A stretch of DNA of 64,000 bases from Zonotrichia leucophrys gambelii (Eukaryota; Chordata; Aves; Passeriformes; Passerellidae), in assembly GCF_028769735.1 (NCBI RefSeq), contig NC_088169.1, positions 44,917,229 to 44,981,228 of the forward strand, written 5' to 3'. The translations under genes were made by a program, and so were the position numbers. Below the pieces are notes generated by a model. That model made no database searches, had not been told where the DNA came from, and worked only from the letters and a program-made list of their open reading frames with translations. This document shows positions 51,169-63,400 of the stretch, piece by piece (within the stretch, counting starts at the first letter, position 1; each line of letters starts with the position of its first letter).

Positions 51169-51553
51169 TGTGACGGTGGTCACAAGGGTTTGCAGGTAAA
51201 GAGAGAGGCGAGAATGTTGATTCCATGATCAGAAGGCTTGATTTATTATTTTATGATATATATACTACATTATAACTATACTAAAAGGAATAGAAGGAAA
51301 AGTTCTCAGAAGGCTAGCTAAGCTAAGAATAGAAAAGAATGACAACAAAGGCAGCTGGCTCAGACTGAGAGCGAGACCCAGCTCTGCCGTGAGTGGTCAG
51401 TAAATCCAAACATCCACAGGAGACCAATCACAGATCCACCTGTTGCACTCCACAGCAGCAGATAACCATTGTTTACACTTTGTTGCTGAAACTTCTCAGC
51501 TTCAGCAGTAAAAATCCTAACAAAAGGGTTTTAATGAAAAGATGTCTGCGACA
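51169..51553 (-). mobile_element. Solo LTR of an avian endogenous retrovirus, minus strand
   Basis: A 385-bp LTR with ends TGTGACGG and CTGCGACA on the + strand, flanked by an exact 6-bp target duplication (TAGGGT). In element orientation it begins at 51553 with TGTCGCAGACATC and ends at 51169 with CCGTCACA. A minus-strand AATAAA lies at 51242-51247 and a TATA-like TATATATA at about 51255-51264. Six-base duplications are usual for class II (ERVK/beta-like) elements, so this is probably a different class from the LTR at 21938. No internal genes remain. The open frame starting at 51393 is a by-product. Confidence 0.94.
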
Positions 51554-51559
51554 TAGGGT
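51554..51559. other. Target-site duplication, right copy (TAGGGT)
   Basis: Exact partner of 51163-51168. Confidence 0.93.
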
Positions 51560-52224
51560 CAAGTCCCACCAGAAGGGCCTGAGCTCTGCACTTCAGGAGC
51601 ATCCCTCTTCCGTGTCACCCAGGAGTTCTGGGAGTAGATCACACACAGGGGCCCAAAAGACCTGCAGCATCCTTAACAGGTTTTGAGAAACTGGTGAAAT
51701 CGGCAAGAGTGCTAAGGGAAAAGAGCTGAACCAAGTATATCCTGTTTGTCATACACTGTTATGGCATGGGGAATGCTGGATGTGTGGCTGGGAGGAAGGC
51801 CTGGGCTGTGCTGCAGCAACATTTACAGGGATTAAGAAATATACTGTGCCTTTCAGAGCAACCTAAGAGACAGGACTCTTGTGAGTCTTTTCATACTTTT
51901 CTTGATATGAAAAGATCTGCAGAAATAATCTTCACTTTTAATTCACTTGAATTAAGAATTTATAAAAAAACATGAAAAAATATATTATTAAAAACAAACA
52001 AACAGTCTTTTCATTAATTTTTTTAAATTTCATTGCAAGTTGGCAAAATGTCTGCTCAGTTCCAGTAATAATAGAGGCAGATTCTAAGTATTCACAGTTA
52101 TTTATGTGGTGGCATTTTGGACTAGATACCATGTCTGATGAAATTTCACTATTCAAGAAGAAAAATAATGTATTATTGACAACAAAGCTTCACTTTGTGG
52201 ACTCAAGTGTCTTTCTTTATTGTT

Positions 52225-52560
52225 TCCATGCCTGATATTAAACTGTAAGGCAAATTATCATTAAAAGCTTCTTTCCAATTATTTGGTAAATATACTGTAC
52301 AAGGAGCTATCAACAACTTCAAAGATTAATTACTAGGCAAAGTGAAGCGTGCATTTTTCAAGATAAGACAGAAATGCTGAAGGAATTATATTATTACAGT
52401 ACATGGCATGGTACTTATGTGCTGATGGCTAAAAAAACCAGGAGACATAGCAAATTATAACAAAGAAATGGAGCCTATACTTCATTTAATTGGGCCTCTT
52501 TACAGGTATGGAGCATGTATATCATGCATCACACTTACCTGCTTTAATTTATTAAGCTAA
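52225..52560. other. Possible conserved non-coding element
   Basis: The block is repeat-free and contains TTAATTA (52326-52332) next to a TCF-like TTCAAAG, CCAATTATTTGG and TTTAATTGGGCCTC. This mix resembles conserved developmental enhancers. The call is inference. Confidence 0.25.
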
Positions 52561-54041
52561 AAAATAAGTGGGAGAAAAAAGTTTATATTTTTTCTTTTCT
52601 TCCTTCTCTCTCTTGGTTTATATTGATACTATGGTTTCACTTTTGCATTACAAAATTCTCTGAGCTGGGATTATCACCTCCTGTATACTTTCAGAGCACT
52701 TTGCACAGAGGCATCAGCCTGGTTGAGGCTTGCAATGTTGTGAATAAAGACACATTGTTAGACTCACTGGGATGTTTCAGCTGTGTTAAACTACTTTGAC
52801 AGCACAAAGCAAATGCAAATGCAAATGTAGTTGTGGTAGCTAGCTAAATCAGATTTATTAAAATTCTTATCCACTAGAGAAATCAAGGAGAATAAAGCAT
52901 TTGGGTAAACTGCATCCAAATTCTCAATGGTAGACCGTTTACTGCAGAAAAAAAAAATTAAATGCATAAATTGGAGAGAAGAGGGGGAATATAGGTTAAA
53001 ATCAAACTGAATAACCTTTCTAAAAAAACCACAATACAACCCTATATACATAATATTTCACTGGATCTGATCCTAGTCTTATGGTGGCAGTGCAAATATT
53101 GCTTTACACAGTAACTCAAGAAGTCTTCCAGAATACATTTTTTCACCATTTTGTACTTTCTTTTCATCACCATTTCTACTTTTTTTCAGCATTTCCTCTT
53201 TGACTAAGTTATAGAGTGGAACTGACTGATGTAATAGATAGCTGAAGTGTAAGCCTAAACCACAGAAATTTCTCCTATTTAGTTTTTATCTTAAGCTAAA
53301 ATGATACATGCAAATATTTTATATAAATTCTTGATTTAAAAGTTTCATGCTTTATGGAAACTGAGGGAACAATAAGGCCAGGTTGCCAGAAATGCACAAA
53401 ACAGCTGACATCACAGCTCACTGAATATGAAAATTATTTTCAATTTTGTAGATATTTATTCAAACCCCTCTCCTATTTTACATAACTATTTCACTACTAT
53501 CAATCTATTTATTAGATTAAGAAACTGCTCTATTCAGTATTATAATCTTTTTTGTGTAGAGAAAAACAATGGTTTTAATATTGTCCTAGTTGCTCCAATT
53601 TTGTCTTAAAAATACTTTTCTGCCTTAAAATAGTGTTATCCTTATTTCTTTCATTTATCCACTAAAATGTGCTTTGCACTTGACTGAATTTCTTTTGCTA
53701 TGAATCCTTCCTTTCTTTGCTCATTTCTTTCTTAAGGGTAATCAAAAATTTTCAGCCTTCATCTGTCCTCAGCAAATTATAATTTTCATTTGCATATTAT
53801 ATTTCCAAGGAATGCATGACAGTATAGATGCAATGGTTTTAAGGCATAAGCCTGGGATGGCCACAAGGAAAGAAATCATTAGTGAATTTTGCCTATCATC
53901 TTAAATTAATGCTGCAAAAATCTTTATATATAATTTTAAAATTGTATTTTAGAAAAACAAAAAATATAGTTTCCTACATTGTGGAAACAAAATGATACAA
54001 ATTCCCTTGGCAATATAGGAAATACACATGGCATAAAAAAT

Positions 54042-54061
54042 AACCAACCAACCAACCAACC
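54042..54061. repeat. (AACC)n microsatellite
   Basis: Five uninterrupted AACC units. Confidence 0.88.
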
Positions 54062-54639
54062 ACAGAATAAATCATGTTTTAAAGAACCTTGTAGATAAAC
54101 TAAAGAAGTTTAATTTGTATGGTATTGCAGTATATTTGCTCTGCTATGTCTTGAGCTTGCTCTGCTATCTTTGGAGCTAGCTTACCAGAATTGTTTATTT
54201 CTTCTGTGAAAAAGTTTCTTTTTCCTAGTCCAGCTGTGATTGTGCATGTCAGACCTCCTGAGGCTAGCACAAATCAAGAATGACACATGTCATTTACAGA
54301 AAAAAAATAAAATCTCTTCATGGATTTTATAACCTACATAATAATTTTTAAGGCTTGTGAAAAAACATATTTTGCATAGAAACCTCTGTTGCATTGTTAT
54401 GCTCATTCTTCCTCCCCTCTTCAATTTTAAAATTTATTAATCACATCTTTTGTTTCATCCTCTCTTAAAAGTTTTGGGAATGGAAGTATAACTTGTCAAA
54501 GGAGATCAATGATAAGAATATAATGTAAGTCATGCTTTCCTGGAGAGATGAATGTAGACCTCCTGTCCTCATATAGATGGTCAGAGATATATTTAGGGAG
54601 AGTACAGAAGCCTGATCCCTGCCTGTGATCCACTCCCAT

Positions 54640-54960
54640 CATTCCTTCTCCATGTTCACAAATATTCTATTAGGGATTCTAACATGTTTCTCTTTGCCCA
54701 TTCCTTTCAGTATACATTTATTCTTTACTTGTTCATTCACCCATGAATTTGAACCTGCTGACACTGGCTGTGTCTATTATTTCCTATGGCAGCAAGTTCC
54801 AAAATTTCATTACCTGCTGTGTAAAGCAATACTTTCTTTTATTTGTTTTAAACTGCTTTCATTGGGGTTATTCTAAGTGTAATGTTTTGGTATTTGATGA
54901 AGAAAAACTCCTGTTCATTCATCTAACACCCTAATAATTTTGTAGACCTGAGTCTGTCAA
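54640..54960 (-). mobile_element. Very old CR1 LINE remnant, minus strand
   Basis: The + strand follows, in order, the reverse complement of the 3' part of an amniote-wide CR1: GGCAGCAAGTTCCAAAATTT, TGTGTAAAGCAATACTTTCT, TTTATTTGTTTTAAACTGC, TTTCATTGGGGTTATTC and ATTTTGTAGACCTGAGTC. This is the segment encoding the end of the reverse transcriptase (KTNKRKYF...), heavily mutated. Such copies predate birds and are shared with turtles and crocodilians. Two 60-80 codon frames overlap here by chance. Confidence 0.68.
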
Positions 54961-55111
54961 CTGCTCTGTCTCTGAACCAAAGCCCTAGGCTTAGTTCCAA
55001 AATTCCCAAACAAAATTATCAAATTATGGAACAGCTGTGTGAGGAGGACAGATCATATACTGTCTTATATCACTAATCTTTGATATGACTTTTGATGCCT
55101 TTTGAGTGTCT
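54961..55111. other. Short spacer
   Basis: Nothing recognisable. Confidence 0.6.
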
Positions 55112-55215
55112 TACAGAATAGCTGAGGTTGGGAGGGACCTCTGGGCATCACCTGGCCCATCCACCCTTCTCTAGTAGTGAATTATGAGGAAGAACAGCCA
55201 GTCCATGCCAATCAA
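55112..55215 (-). mobile_element. CR1 LINE 3' end fragment, minus strand
   Basis: CAGAATAGCTGAGGTTGGGA, GGGACCTCTGGGCATCACCT and GGCCCATCCACCC match the reverse complement of a CR1 3' UTR. The fragment is truncated to about 100 bp and keeps a single octamer-like end. Confidence 0.82.
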
Positions 55216-57029
55216 ATTCCAGCATGAAGGTAATACTTAATCTGTCAGCCCATGTGGGATGATAATGTCATTGGGCATATGCAGTACAGGTCTGGAGATG
55301 TCAAAAAAAGTTTTCTGGAATGACATCAAGGCAAAAATGTTGAGTTTTTGCAAAGGCTTGTCTGGCTTCTCCATTCCATTCATTTAGGCACCAGTCCCTA
55401 TTTCCATCTGCCATTAAATTATCTTTTAATAAAAAACCTGACAGTAGGCTCTGCATGCTACCGAGGTGTCTTTTGCATATAAAGGTGAACAGTGTGTTCA
55501 CCTATGTATGCATTCATAGACATACCCATGATGTGTGTTTATGTGTGTGTGAATATGCATGCTTACAACTAAGTATCCATCTAGCAACGTTCTTTCTTTT
55601 GTCCTGTTTCAGATTCAGCACCTGAACTCTGATTTGCTTTGGGATGTCCAGAGGCCTTTGTCTTAATCAAGACTTTCCAGCAATCACATTATTTTTTTTT
55701 AAATATGTCAGAAGTCCACAACTATGTGAGACTACAGAAGAAAAGCCTATAAAGAACAAACTGCAAGTGAGAGCTGCAGGACCATGCAAAATGCTTCCTG
55801 TGACTCCATTGTTAATCAGTTTATAAATGTGAATTTTGGAGGACAGTTTCTAGTTAAAGATACAAAAGATCTAAATGCTTGTACTACAGCAACTTTGGCA
55901 CCTGTCACCATTGGTGAACGCTGGATATCACGAGAAGGTTGTATCAGATTCATCATTTACAGTTGATATGACTCATGGAATTTGTATCACAGCTGAGTAC
56001 TGTGAGACATTATACAATAGCATATGATTGGCACAATGATCTCAAAGGTAGATAAAAATGGTGTGCAAAAGTGGGACAAGATGCATCAGGAGTTCAAAAT
56101 GTCAACCTACAGACAAGAGAAGGGCTCACTCTAGTGGTACAATCCAGCAAAACAATAAAAATGCTCTACCTGGATGTCAACATCTCGCAGCCTTAAAGAT
56201 CTGGGGAGAAATGGAGGTAAGAGACTGAAGAAAAACCGGGTGAATCAATCTTTAAAAAAACCCAGAAAAATGTGCAAATTCCATGATTGGAAATGTTTCA
56301 GGGGACCTGTTTGACAGCTCCGCACTGGATCATCACAGGCTAAATTAGGAAATCTTCTTCTTCCAGCCATACCACACAAACATGGCTTGCTTTGGCAGTC
56401 AAGAGGACTGGAAATGGGGTGGTTCTCAGTCCCTTCTCTGGCTCCATAAAAACACCTGAACACACAGCCCCAACATGCTTGTATCATCATGTCAGTTCCT
56501 TTTTGACACCTGAGAGCAATGGCACTTCCTAGCACATCATAACATATCCTGCTGTGGATATTTCCTATCCACAGCAGGGTAATGCAGCATGTTGTTCTCT
56601 TGCTTGAAAGACAGAACAGCTGAAATGGATACTCCACTGCTTGGTATCACAATGCAGTTTCTCCTAACAGCTTTTGGTCACTAACTCTATTTTATTGCTT
56701 TCTCTTTGCCATTGATACTGTGACATTCATTATGATTTAAAATAATTTGATTTTGGTAAAGCATTTAAGCATTTTCAGAATATCTCTTTTTTTTTCAGAT
56801 AAAAGTATTGATTTTGTCACACTGGTTTCACTGACATCTTCAAAACAAACAAACAAAAACCAAACCCCCACAGAGGTTCCCATAGCAACAAAAAATGTTT
56901 GTAATTTCTCATGGAACTATTACATTAGCCTTGATTTGACAGTCCCACAGAGTTAAAAGCCACCTTATTAAAGGAAATACCCTTTCTTTCATCACATTTT
57001 CGGCTTTATATTCTATAAACAACATAATA
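55216..57029. other. Non-coding stretch
   Basis: No gene is supported. A 130-codon minus-strand frame (56245-56637) is cysteine-rich but matches nothing known and includes both arms of a hairpin (56548-56578). An acceptor-like TGTTTCAG at 55605-55612 has no coding frame behind it. Confidence 0.5.
56548..56578. repeat. Perfect 13-bp inverted repeat, 5-nt loop
   Basis: CCTGCTGTGGATA (56548-56560) and TATCCACAGCAGG (56566-56578) are exact reverse complements around TTTCC. It is more GC-rich than the other hairpins here and so thermodynamically the strongest for its length. Confidence 0.92.
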
Positions 57030-57975
57030 TCAGTGTTGTTCCCCAGGACTCAGTATTTGGGACAATCTTGTTTAATTTCTTTATCAAGGAAGGAAGCAAA
57101 TGCACCCTCAGACAGTTTGGAGATGACATCAGGAGTTGGGCAGGAGTGTTAATCTGCTGGAGGGTAAGGAGGCTCTGCAGAAAGTTCTGGACAGGCTGGA
57201 TCAATGGACCAGGGCCAGTGGTATCAGTTTAAACAAGGCCAAGTGCCAGATCCTGCACTTTGGTCACAACAACCCCAGGCAGTGCCACAGACTGGGGGCA
57301 GAGTGGCTGGAAAATGGCCCAACAGAAATGGACCTGGGGGGCTGGTTGAAAACAACGTGAGCTCAGAGGGCCAAGAAGGCAAATGGCATCCTGGCTATAT
57401 CAGGAATAATGTGTCCAGCAGGAAATGATTCTTCCCCTGTTTACTTGGCACTGGTAAGGCCACACCTTGAGTGCAGTGTCCAGTTCCGAGCCCCTCACCA
57501 TGAGGGAGATGTTGAGATGCTGGAATGTGAGCAGAGGAGGGCAACAGAGCTGGTGAAGGGTCTAAAGAGCAAGTCCTATGAGGAATGGCTAAGGAAGGTG
57601 AGGTTGTTTCACATGGAGAAAAGGAAGGCTCGAGGTGACCTTATCACTCCCTACAACAACCTAAAAGGAGATGGTATCACAGAGGGCATCGATCTCTCCT
57701 CCCAAGTAACATGTAATTGTACTAGAGAAAATGATCTCAAGTTGCACCAAGTTTAGACTGGATATTAGGAAGAATTTCTTTATGGAAAGGGTTATCAGGC
57801 ACTGGAACTGTCTGCCCAGGGAAGTGGTTGAGTCACAATCCCTGGAGGTCTTTAAAAGATGTGTAGATGTGGTGCTTAGGGACAAGGTTTAGTGGTGGAT
57901 GAGGCAATGTTAGGCTAATTGACGAACTCAATGAATCCAAAAGCTTTTTCCAAACTAAATTATTTGAATAATTAT
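57030..57975 (+). pseudogene. CR1 LINE, 5'-truncated reverse-transcriptase pseudogene
   Basis: About 945 bp of CR1 in + orientation, from the middle of the reverse-transcriptase domain to the 3' UTR. The first frame reads VPQDSVFGTILFNFF and then QFGDD, where FGDD (57116-57127) stands in place of the usual catalytic F/YADD box. After a frameshift the next frame reads [20 protein letters not shown], breaks at a TGA (57358-57360), and resumes as LALVRPHLECSVQF and QRRATELVKGL (57409-57756). A last frameshift leads to [20 protein letters not shown] (about 57754). The 3' end is GTTAGGCTAATTGACGAACTC and then a decayed octamer. At least two frameshifts and several stops make it dead. It lies between unique sequences and is the longest CR1 copy here. 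Confidence 0.93.
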
Positions 57976-59796
57976 ATAAAAAGCAACAACAGAAGGAATA
58001 CAGGGGTCTAAGAGTCTTTGTGTAATAATACTCTCCCTTTCTGCATTTTTTAGTATTTTTTCAACCTGAATCTAAGCATAGTTTTGCAGTTAATTTGATT
58101 ATTTAAAGCCTAGTTAAAGACTGGATGGGGAAATAAGAAAAAAGCCTTAAGAGAAATCACAAGGTCGTTCAATTATAAGTGCAGATATGCAGCAGGAAAA
58201 AAATAGTCCTAAACTGTTCCATAAACAATAATTTTAGTCTTAAAATTTGCTGTTTTAAAGGTATGAATGTTACAGTGAAAAGATGGGATTTTATTTTCAG
58301 GAAATACCTGATTGGTGAAAAAGAGAGCCAGACTTCTCAATGGCACATAGAGAAAGGAAAAAAGACCATGAAGAAAAATTGAAACACAGTAAATTTCACT
58401 GAAATATTAGGTTATTTTAGTTATTAGTTTGTTTATTTATTTATCTATTTGAACAATGGTAGTGAAACATGTTGTCCATATTATTTTTTCCATCCCTGGA
58501 AATACACAAAACCTGATTGGACAAGGTGAACTGAAACTGAAACAAAACTGAACTGCCAGCTTTAAGCAGGGCAGGTAGATTAGATTATCTCAAGATCCCT
58601 CCTAACCTCAGCCCTCTCATGTTCGTGTTATTTTAAATTAAAACTAGATAAATTATCATAGCTATATTAAAGTTATGTTAGATATGCATGTGTAGCTTGG
58701 GATATCCTTACCACTGTGAGCTTTGACAGAAACACTTGGCATCAGAGTTCAATATTTACAAATACAGTGCATGTAACTCTAGATGTGGAAAATCATTAGA
58801 AATGCCAATAGAATTCACAAAGGAAAATATTAAAATGGAGAAAAAAATAAGGAAAAAATGTAAATTCCTGCAAGCATGCCACCCCAAAGGTGTCTTGTAC
58901 TTGAGCATTCATATGAAGTGTCTTCTCATTATACCTGTATGCCCTAACAAGGACTGAAGGTGGAAACAAAAGAGAATGTACTTCAAAGGTAAACCTCTGT
59001 GCAGGAGAAGAAGAGATAAGGTTTTATAATGGTGGAAGGCAGTGAAAGAAACACTTGATCAGAAAAGACTCAAATGATCTGACTTCACAGAGTCTGGATT
59101 TAAAAAAATAAATTAATTAAACATTGATTTAATTAATTATTTATCCTTGACTAAGGACTCAAGTTCAAAAGAAAGGAAACATACATTCATAAACATCATA
59201 GAGACTCTGCCACTGCAACAGAGCCTTACTTACACACTGACTATTCAAAAGAAGTATCAGTCAGATTATTTTTAGTTTTTTCATGTGAGCCCATGAACAA
59301 GAAAAAACCAAACTAAACACCGCTAAAAACAATGGGTTTGTTTCTGGGGCTTAGGTTGTTTGTTGGGGAATTTTTAAAATAATTTTCAGGTTTTGGATAA
59401 GGAAAAAAACAGCTTAAAAGAGATTTTTGTTTCCGAGCTTGTTCATTTTGTTTTTTTTCATGCAGACACTAGTTTTATATTTCATGGTTTTTCTTTAACA
59501 TTGTGTAGAAAATAGGAAAGCTGTTTGGCTGAAAAATTATTAAAGATCAAAGCATGTTTTACAACAGGCAGCAAAGCTTTTGAACTCAGGTGTCAATTAC
59601 TTTATTAATGTGTTCAAGTGCCTGCTGTTAAAAGTTCAAAGGCACCATTGCCCTCACCAATTAAAGTTTAGTGTTCTTGAAAAGAAGTGCAGTGGTAGTT
59701 AATCTCTACTACTGTGAGATGACATCTGTTTAATTCATATTTTTACTCTTTTGCCACAGTATTAGAATACATTATTTTGTATAACACTTACTCATA
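57976..59796. other. Non-coding stretch
   Basis: AT-rich and without recognisable genes. It includes a (TTTA)n-like run at 58429-58450. Confidence 0.6.
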
Positions 59797-60492
59797 AAAT
59801 CACAGGAAGGCTTGATTTGGAAAGGACCTTACACATCATCCAGTTACAATCCCCCTGTCATGGGCAGGGCCTACACCTGGCTGAGGGACCCATCCAACCT
59901 TGCCTTGAACACTTCCAGAATGGGGCATGCACAGCTTCTCTGCTTGTTCCAGTGCCTTACAATGCTCCAAGTCAAGAATTTCTTCCTAACATCAAGGCTA
60001 AATATCTCTTTTTTTTCAGTTTAGCCTTGTCCAATTACTCTCTTTCCATGCAAAAAGTCCCTCTCCGTGATTCCTGTAGGCCCCCTTTAGGAACTGGAAG
60101 GCTGCCATGAACCTTTTCCTCACAATGAACGACCCCAGCTCTCTCAAACAGCATGTGTAGGAGACATGCTCCAGATAATCTTCATGGTGCTCCCTCTAAC
60201 AGGCACACATCTCCCTTGTGCTGACAACTCTGGACCTGGATGCACCCCAGGTGAAGTTGCATGAGCAGAGGAGTAAAATCACTTTCCTCAACCTGCTGTC
60301 ACTTCTCTTTTGATGCAGCCCAGGACGCAGTTGCACTTCCAGGCTGTGAGCACACACTGCTGGCTCATGTCCAGCTTTTCCTCTGTGAGAACCCCCAAGT
60401 CCTTCTCTGCAGGGATGCTCTCAATGAGTTCTTCTCCCAGTCTTTACTCATGTCTGACGTACCTCTGGACCAGATGCAGCACCGTGTGTTTA
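59797..60492 (-). mobile_element. CR1 LINE fragment, about 0.7 kb, minus strand
   Basis: The + strand is the reverse complement of a CR1 3' portion. The 3' UTR end lies at the left (AAATCACAGGAAGGCTTGATTT, then GGAAAGGACC and CATCCAACCTTGCC). The coding-derived part runs to the right: CAAGAATTTCTTCCTAACAT (the RKNFF segment), GGCTGCCATGAACCTTTTCC, CTCAATGAGTTCTTCTCCCA and CTGGACCAGATGCAGCAC. The copy is 5'-truncated at the right edge. The + strand frames of 70 to 107 codons (59812-60584) are antisense shadows of this element. Confidence 0.9.
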
Positions 60493-63400
60493 ATCATTTT
60501 GTTTCTTTACATGATGTCTTTAACCATTATAATTTGGAAAATACTAATTTTTCTACTGTTTTTTGTCATATGAAATATTATTAAGTAAGCCAAAATAGAT
60601 ATATAGGATGTCAGTTAGTCTGCTTTAGCTGCCTTCATACCTAGATTTATTCCATAGTGTAAGAGATAGGGGTTTTTAAAATTTTAGTTGTAAACTCATT
60701 TGTATATGGTTTATCAATATGCAGTATTTTTACTAGCCCCTTCCACTGCAAAAGTTCTTATTCTGCTACTTTCCAAAATGGGAATTCAGGTCCATCAGTT
60801 TACTAAGATTGGCATTCAAATTTCAGAGGCATTTCTTCACTCATACTCACTCTGCAGAAGCCATATTTGTTTATTTACTGACATACTTAGAATAATAAAG
60901 TAATTTGTCTTCCCTTTGCCCTTAAGTACATGCTCAGTTTTATCAGAATAACCAGTAGAATTATTTGCCATGTCAGAAGAGAAACAATTGCTAATCAGTG
61001 TCTGAAATGGTTATTATTTTGTAGGTAAATGTTGCTAAACTGAATCTTTGGTGTGAACTTAATGAATAGGATGATAACTCTTCAGTTTGCTTTTCCCTGC
61101 CTAACATAATTAACTCCTTTCTACCAAGATAATAATCAATTTTGACTATTAGACTACAGACAATCAATTGACTAATGAAGATTGACAATCAATAAATATT
61201 ATGATTGACACTCAATCATAAACTTCAATATTATGAAGATTAATATCTTCATACAAAGATAAGCAATCAACAATCAATAATCAATTTCACACTATAACGT
61301 GAAATTATTTTCTAGACAATATAACTGTATTAAAATTTAACAACAGTATGAATGTGATGAGCTAATATGCATTGCATATGCCAATATAACCCAAATAATA
61401 GTAATAATAATACAAAGCTTGTGTTGATCAAAACTAGAAACCTTTGAAAAAGTACTTAAAATAATATCTAATCAATAATAAAACACTTGAGTGTTTGTGA
61501 AGGGGTCAATTTTCCTTTTCACTGAGATCCATTGATGTTGGAATTGTAGCCTAAAGATCACAGAAAAGAAACTGTGTCAAGAAATTAGAAAATCATATGG
61601 AATTAATAATTGACAATTATATCACTCCTGGAATCTTTTTCAGTATTTCTTTTGTAAACAGTTTTGAGCAATGAAAATAAAACAGGTGTGTGTAACAACA
61701 TCCAAAATTAAGAGCTGCAGGAAGAAGGCTGAAAGAATTGGCTTCAATCTTTCCATGTGTCTGACACAATGTAGTGAGAGAAAGCCCTAACAACATTTGT
61801 CAGAGATCTGCCTCAGCTAAGTAGCTATAGATGTTACTCAATTTTGGTAACAGCATTGGGTGATTTAAATGGTCAAATAATTTTCTTCTCCAAAAGTCAT
61901 ACTGTGATTTGTGAAGATCCTTTTCTCTGAGCTGTGCTCCCCAAGTTCTGTCTTCATAGAAAACAACAAAATAAGGTATTACCTTTGTTATCTATTAGTA
62001 ACAGCCCTAAAATACAAGCATAATCTGTGAAGAAGAAGTCCTTCAAGACAAAAATATCTTTTTCCAGGAAAAAAAGGGGGCAAAGCTTAGACCTGAAACA
62101 CATATTCAAAAGGAGGTTGATTCTTAATTGTTGCTATAACTTTCCTAACTTTTCATAAGTCAGTTAAAACAAATAAGATAAAAATTAGAAATAAAAATAA
62201 TACAGAAGGAGATGGAAGAATTAGGAATAATGAATATTTGGATCAAAACTGGATTTATGCACATCTTGTAATTTTATTGGACTACACATGATAAAAAAAG
62301 CCGTAGTTATAATGGCATAGGCCTATCTTTGTCTGTGAATAATTTTTAAGGAATCAATGTTACACAAATACAGGAAAAACTTCAGGTTATGGGGGAGTAA
62401 TGGAATGAAAATGAAAATTATGTTGATGATTATGGGAGGGTCTTCTTGTGACCTGCTTGTTTCTGTAGGTAGCTAAGCTGGGGAAATGTAGGGAGATGTG
62501 GGTGTGTTTCTAAGGTTACAGTTAATCAACATTTTACTGCTTCAGTCGCAATGAGTTATGGTATTAATAACATTATGACTGGCTACGTGCTTTTTCAGCT
62601 ACAGCCAAGTAATTGGTCTATATTCAGCATTTTCTGTAAGTTTTGATCAGTCTTGTGAGCTTGCTTTGCTGGGTGTTTTACTTCTTTTGTTATGCAAAAG
62701 AAAACTCAATCACTGAAATAAAATCCGAAGTGTTTTATATAGTTCTGTTGCCATAACTATAAAAATTAAGTAAATATTCATATGAAAATAAATGTACAGT
62801 GAACACAGTAAAGAGAGCATTTGAAAAAGGAAACAGGCAGGGAAGACAATTTTATTGTCTAGAAATTTGAGGTTCAGAATCAAATGTAATAAAGCTATAT
62901 TTAATTCTTTCCATTGAGTTTCACATAATTTCATTATAGAATTAATAAACTTTTCTTTCATCTCTTACAAAAAAAACCCCAAAAACATCCCAAACCTGCA
63001 AAACCAATGCTTTGGTATGATTTCCCAAATAATCATTGATATATAAATCAAACCTGCAGGCAAAGTTTGTTGTTATATTTTTGTAATTCTGGTTAATATT
63101 CAGGCTAAAGTAGAGGGTTTGAGATCAATTTTAAGTATACAGACACTGTGAGAAATAGTTGTCTATTATGCTCCAACTTTTCAGATTTTTTATTTATTTC
63201 TCATATGAAATTGTTCAGTGGAATGACAATCTTCAGGATCTGCTTTTGCTTATTCATAAAATGCCAGCAAGGAAAGCAGACAAATATAAATGTTTAATGA
63301 AGTTTTAAGGCAATTTTCTTTCTAGAAGCTAAAATGTTGTCTGTAGTAGTTTCCTAGTCACTAAAGAGCCATAAGTAAAAACATTTTTGAAAATATTTAA

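Larger units (their letters stand above)
51560..54639. other. Non-coding stretch with conserved-element texture
   Basis: No gene is supported. 52225-52560 is listed separately as a possible conserved element; 53340-53420 and 53760-53880 (octamer-like ATTTGCATAT near 53789) have similar texture. A (ACCA)n run lies at 54042-54061. Confidence 0.5.

Noticed and set aside
55605..55770. Exon between TTTCAG and CAA/GTGAGA
   Set aside because: Every frame contains stops; a non-coding exon cannot be excluded but has no support.
59812..60584. Plus-strand frames of 70-107 codons as genes
   Set aside because: They are antisense readings of a minus-strand CR1 copy.
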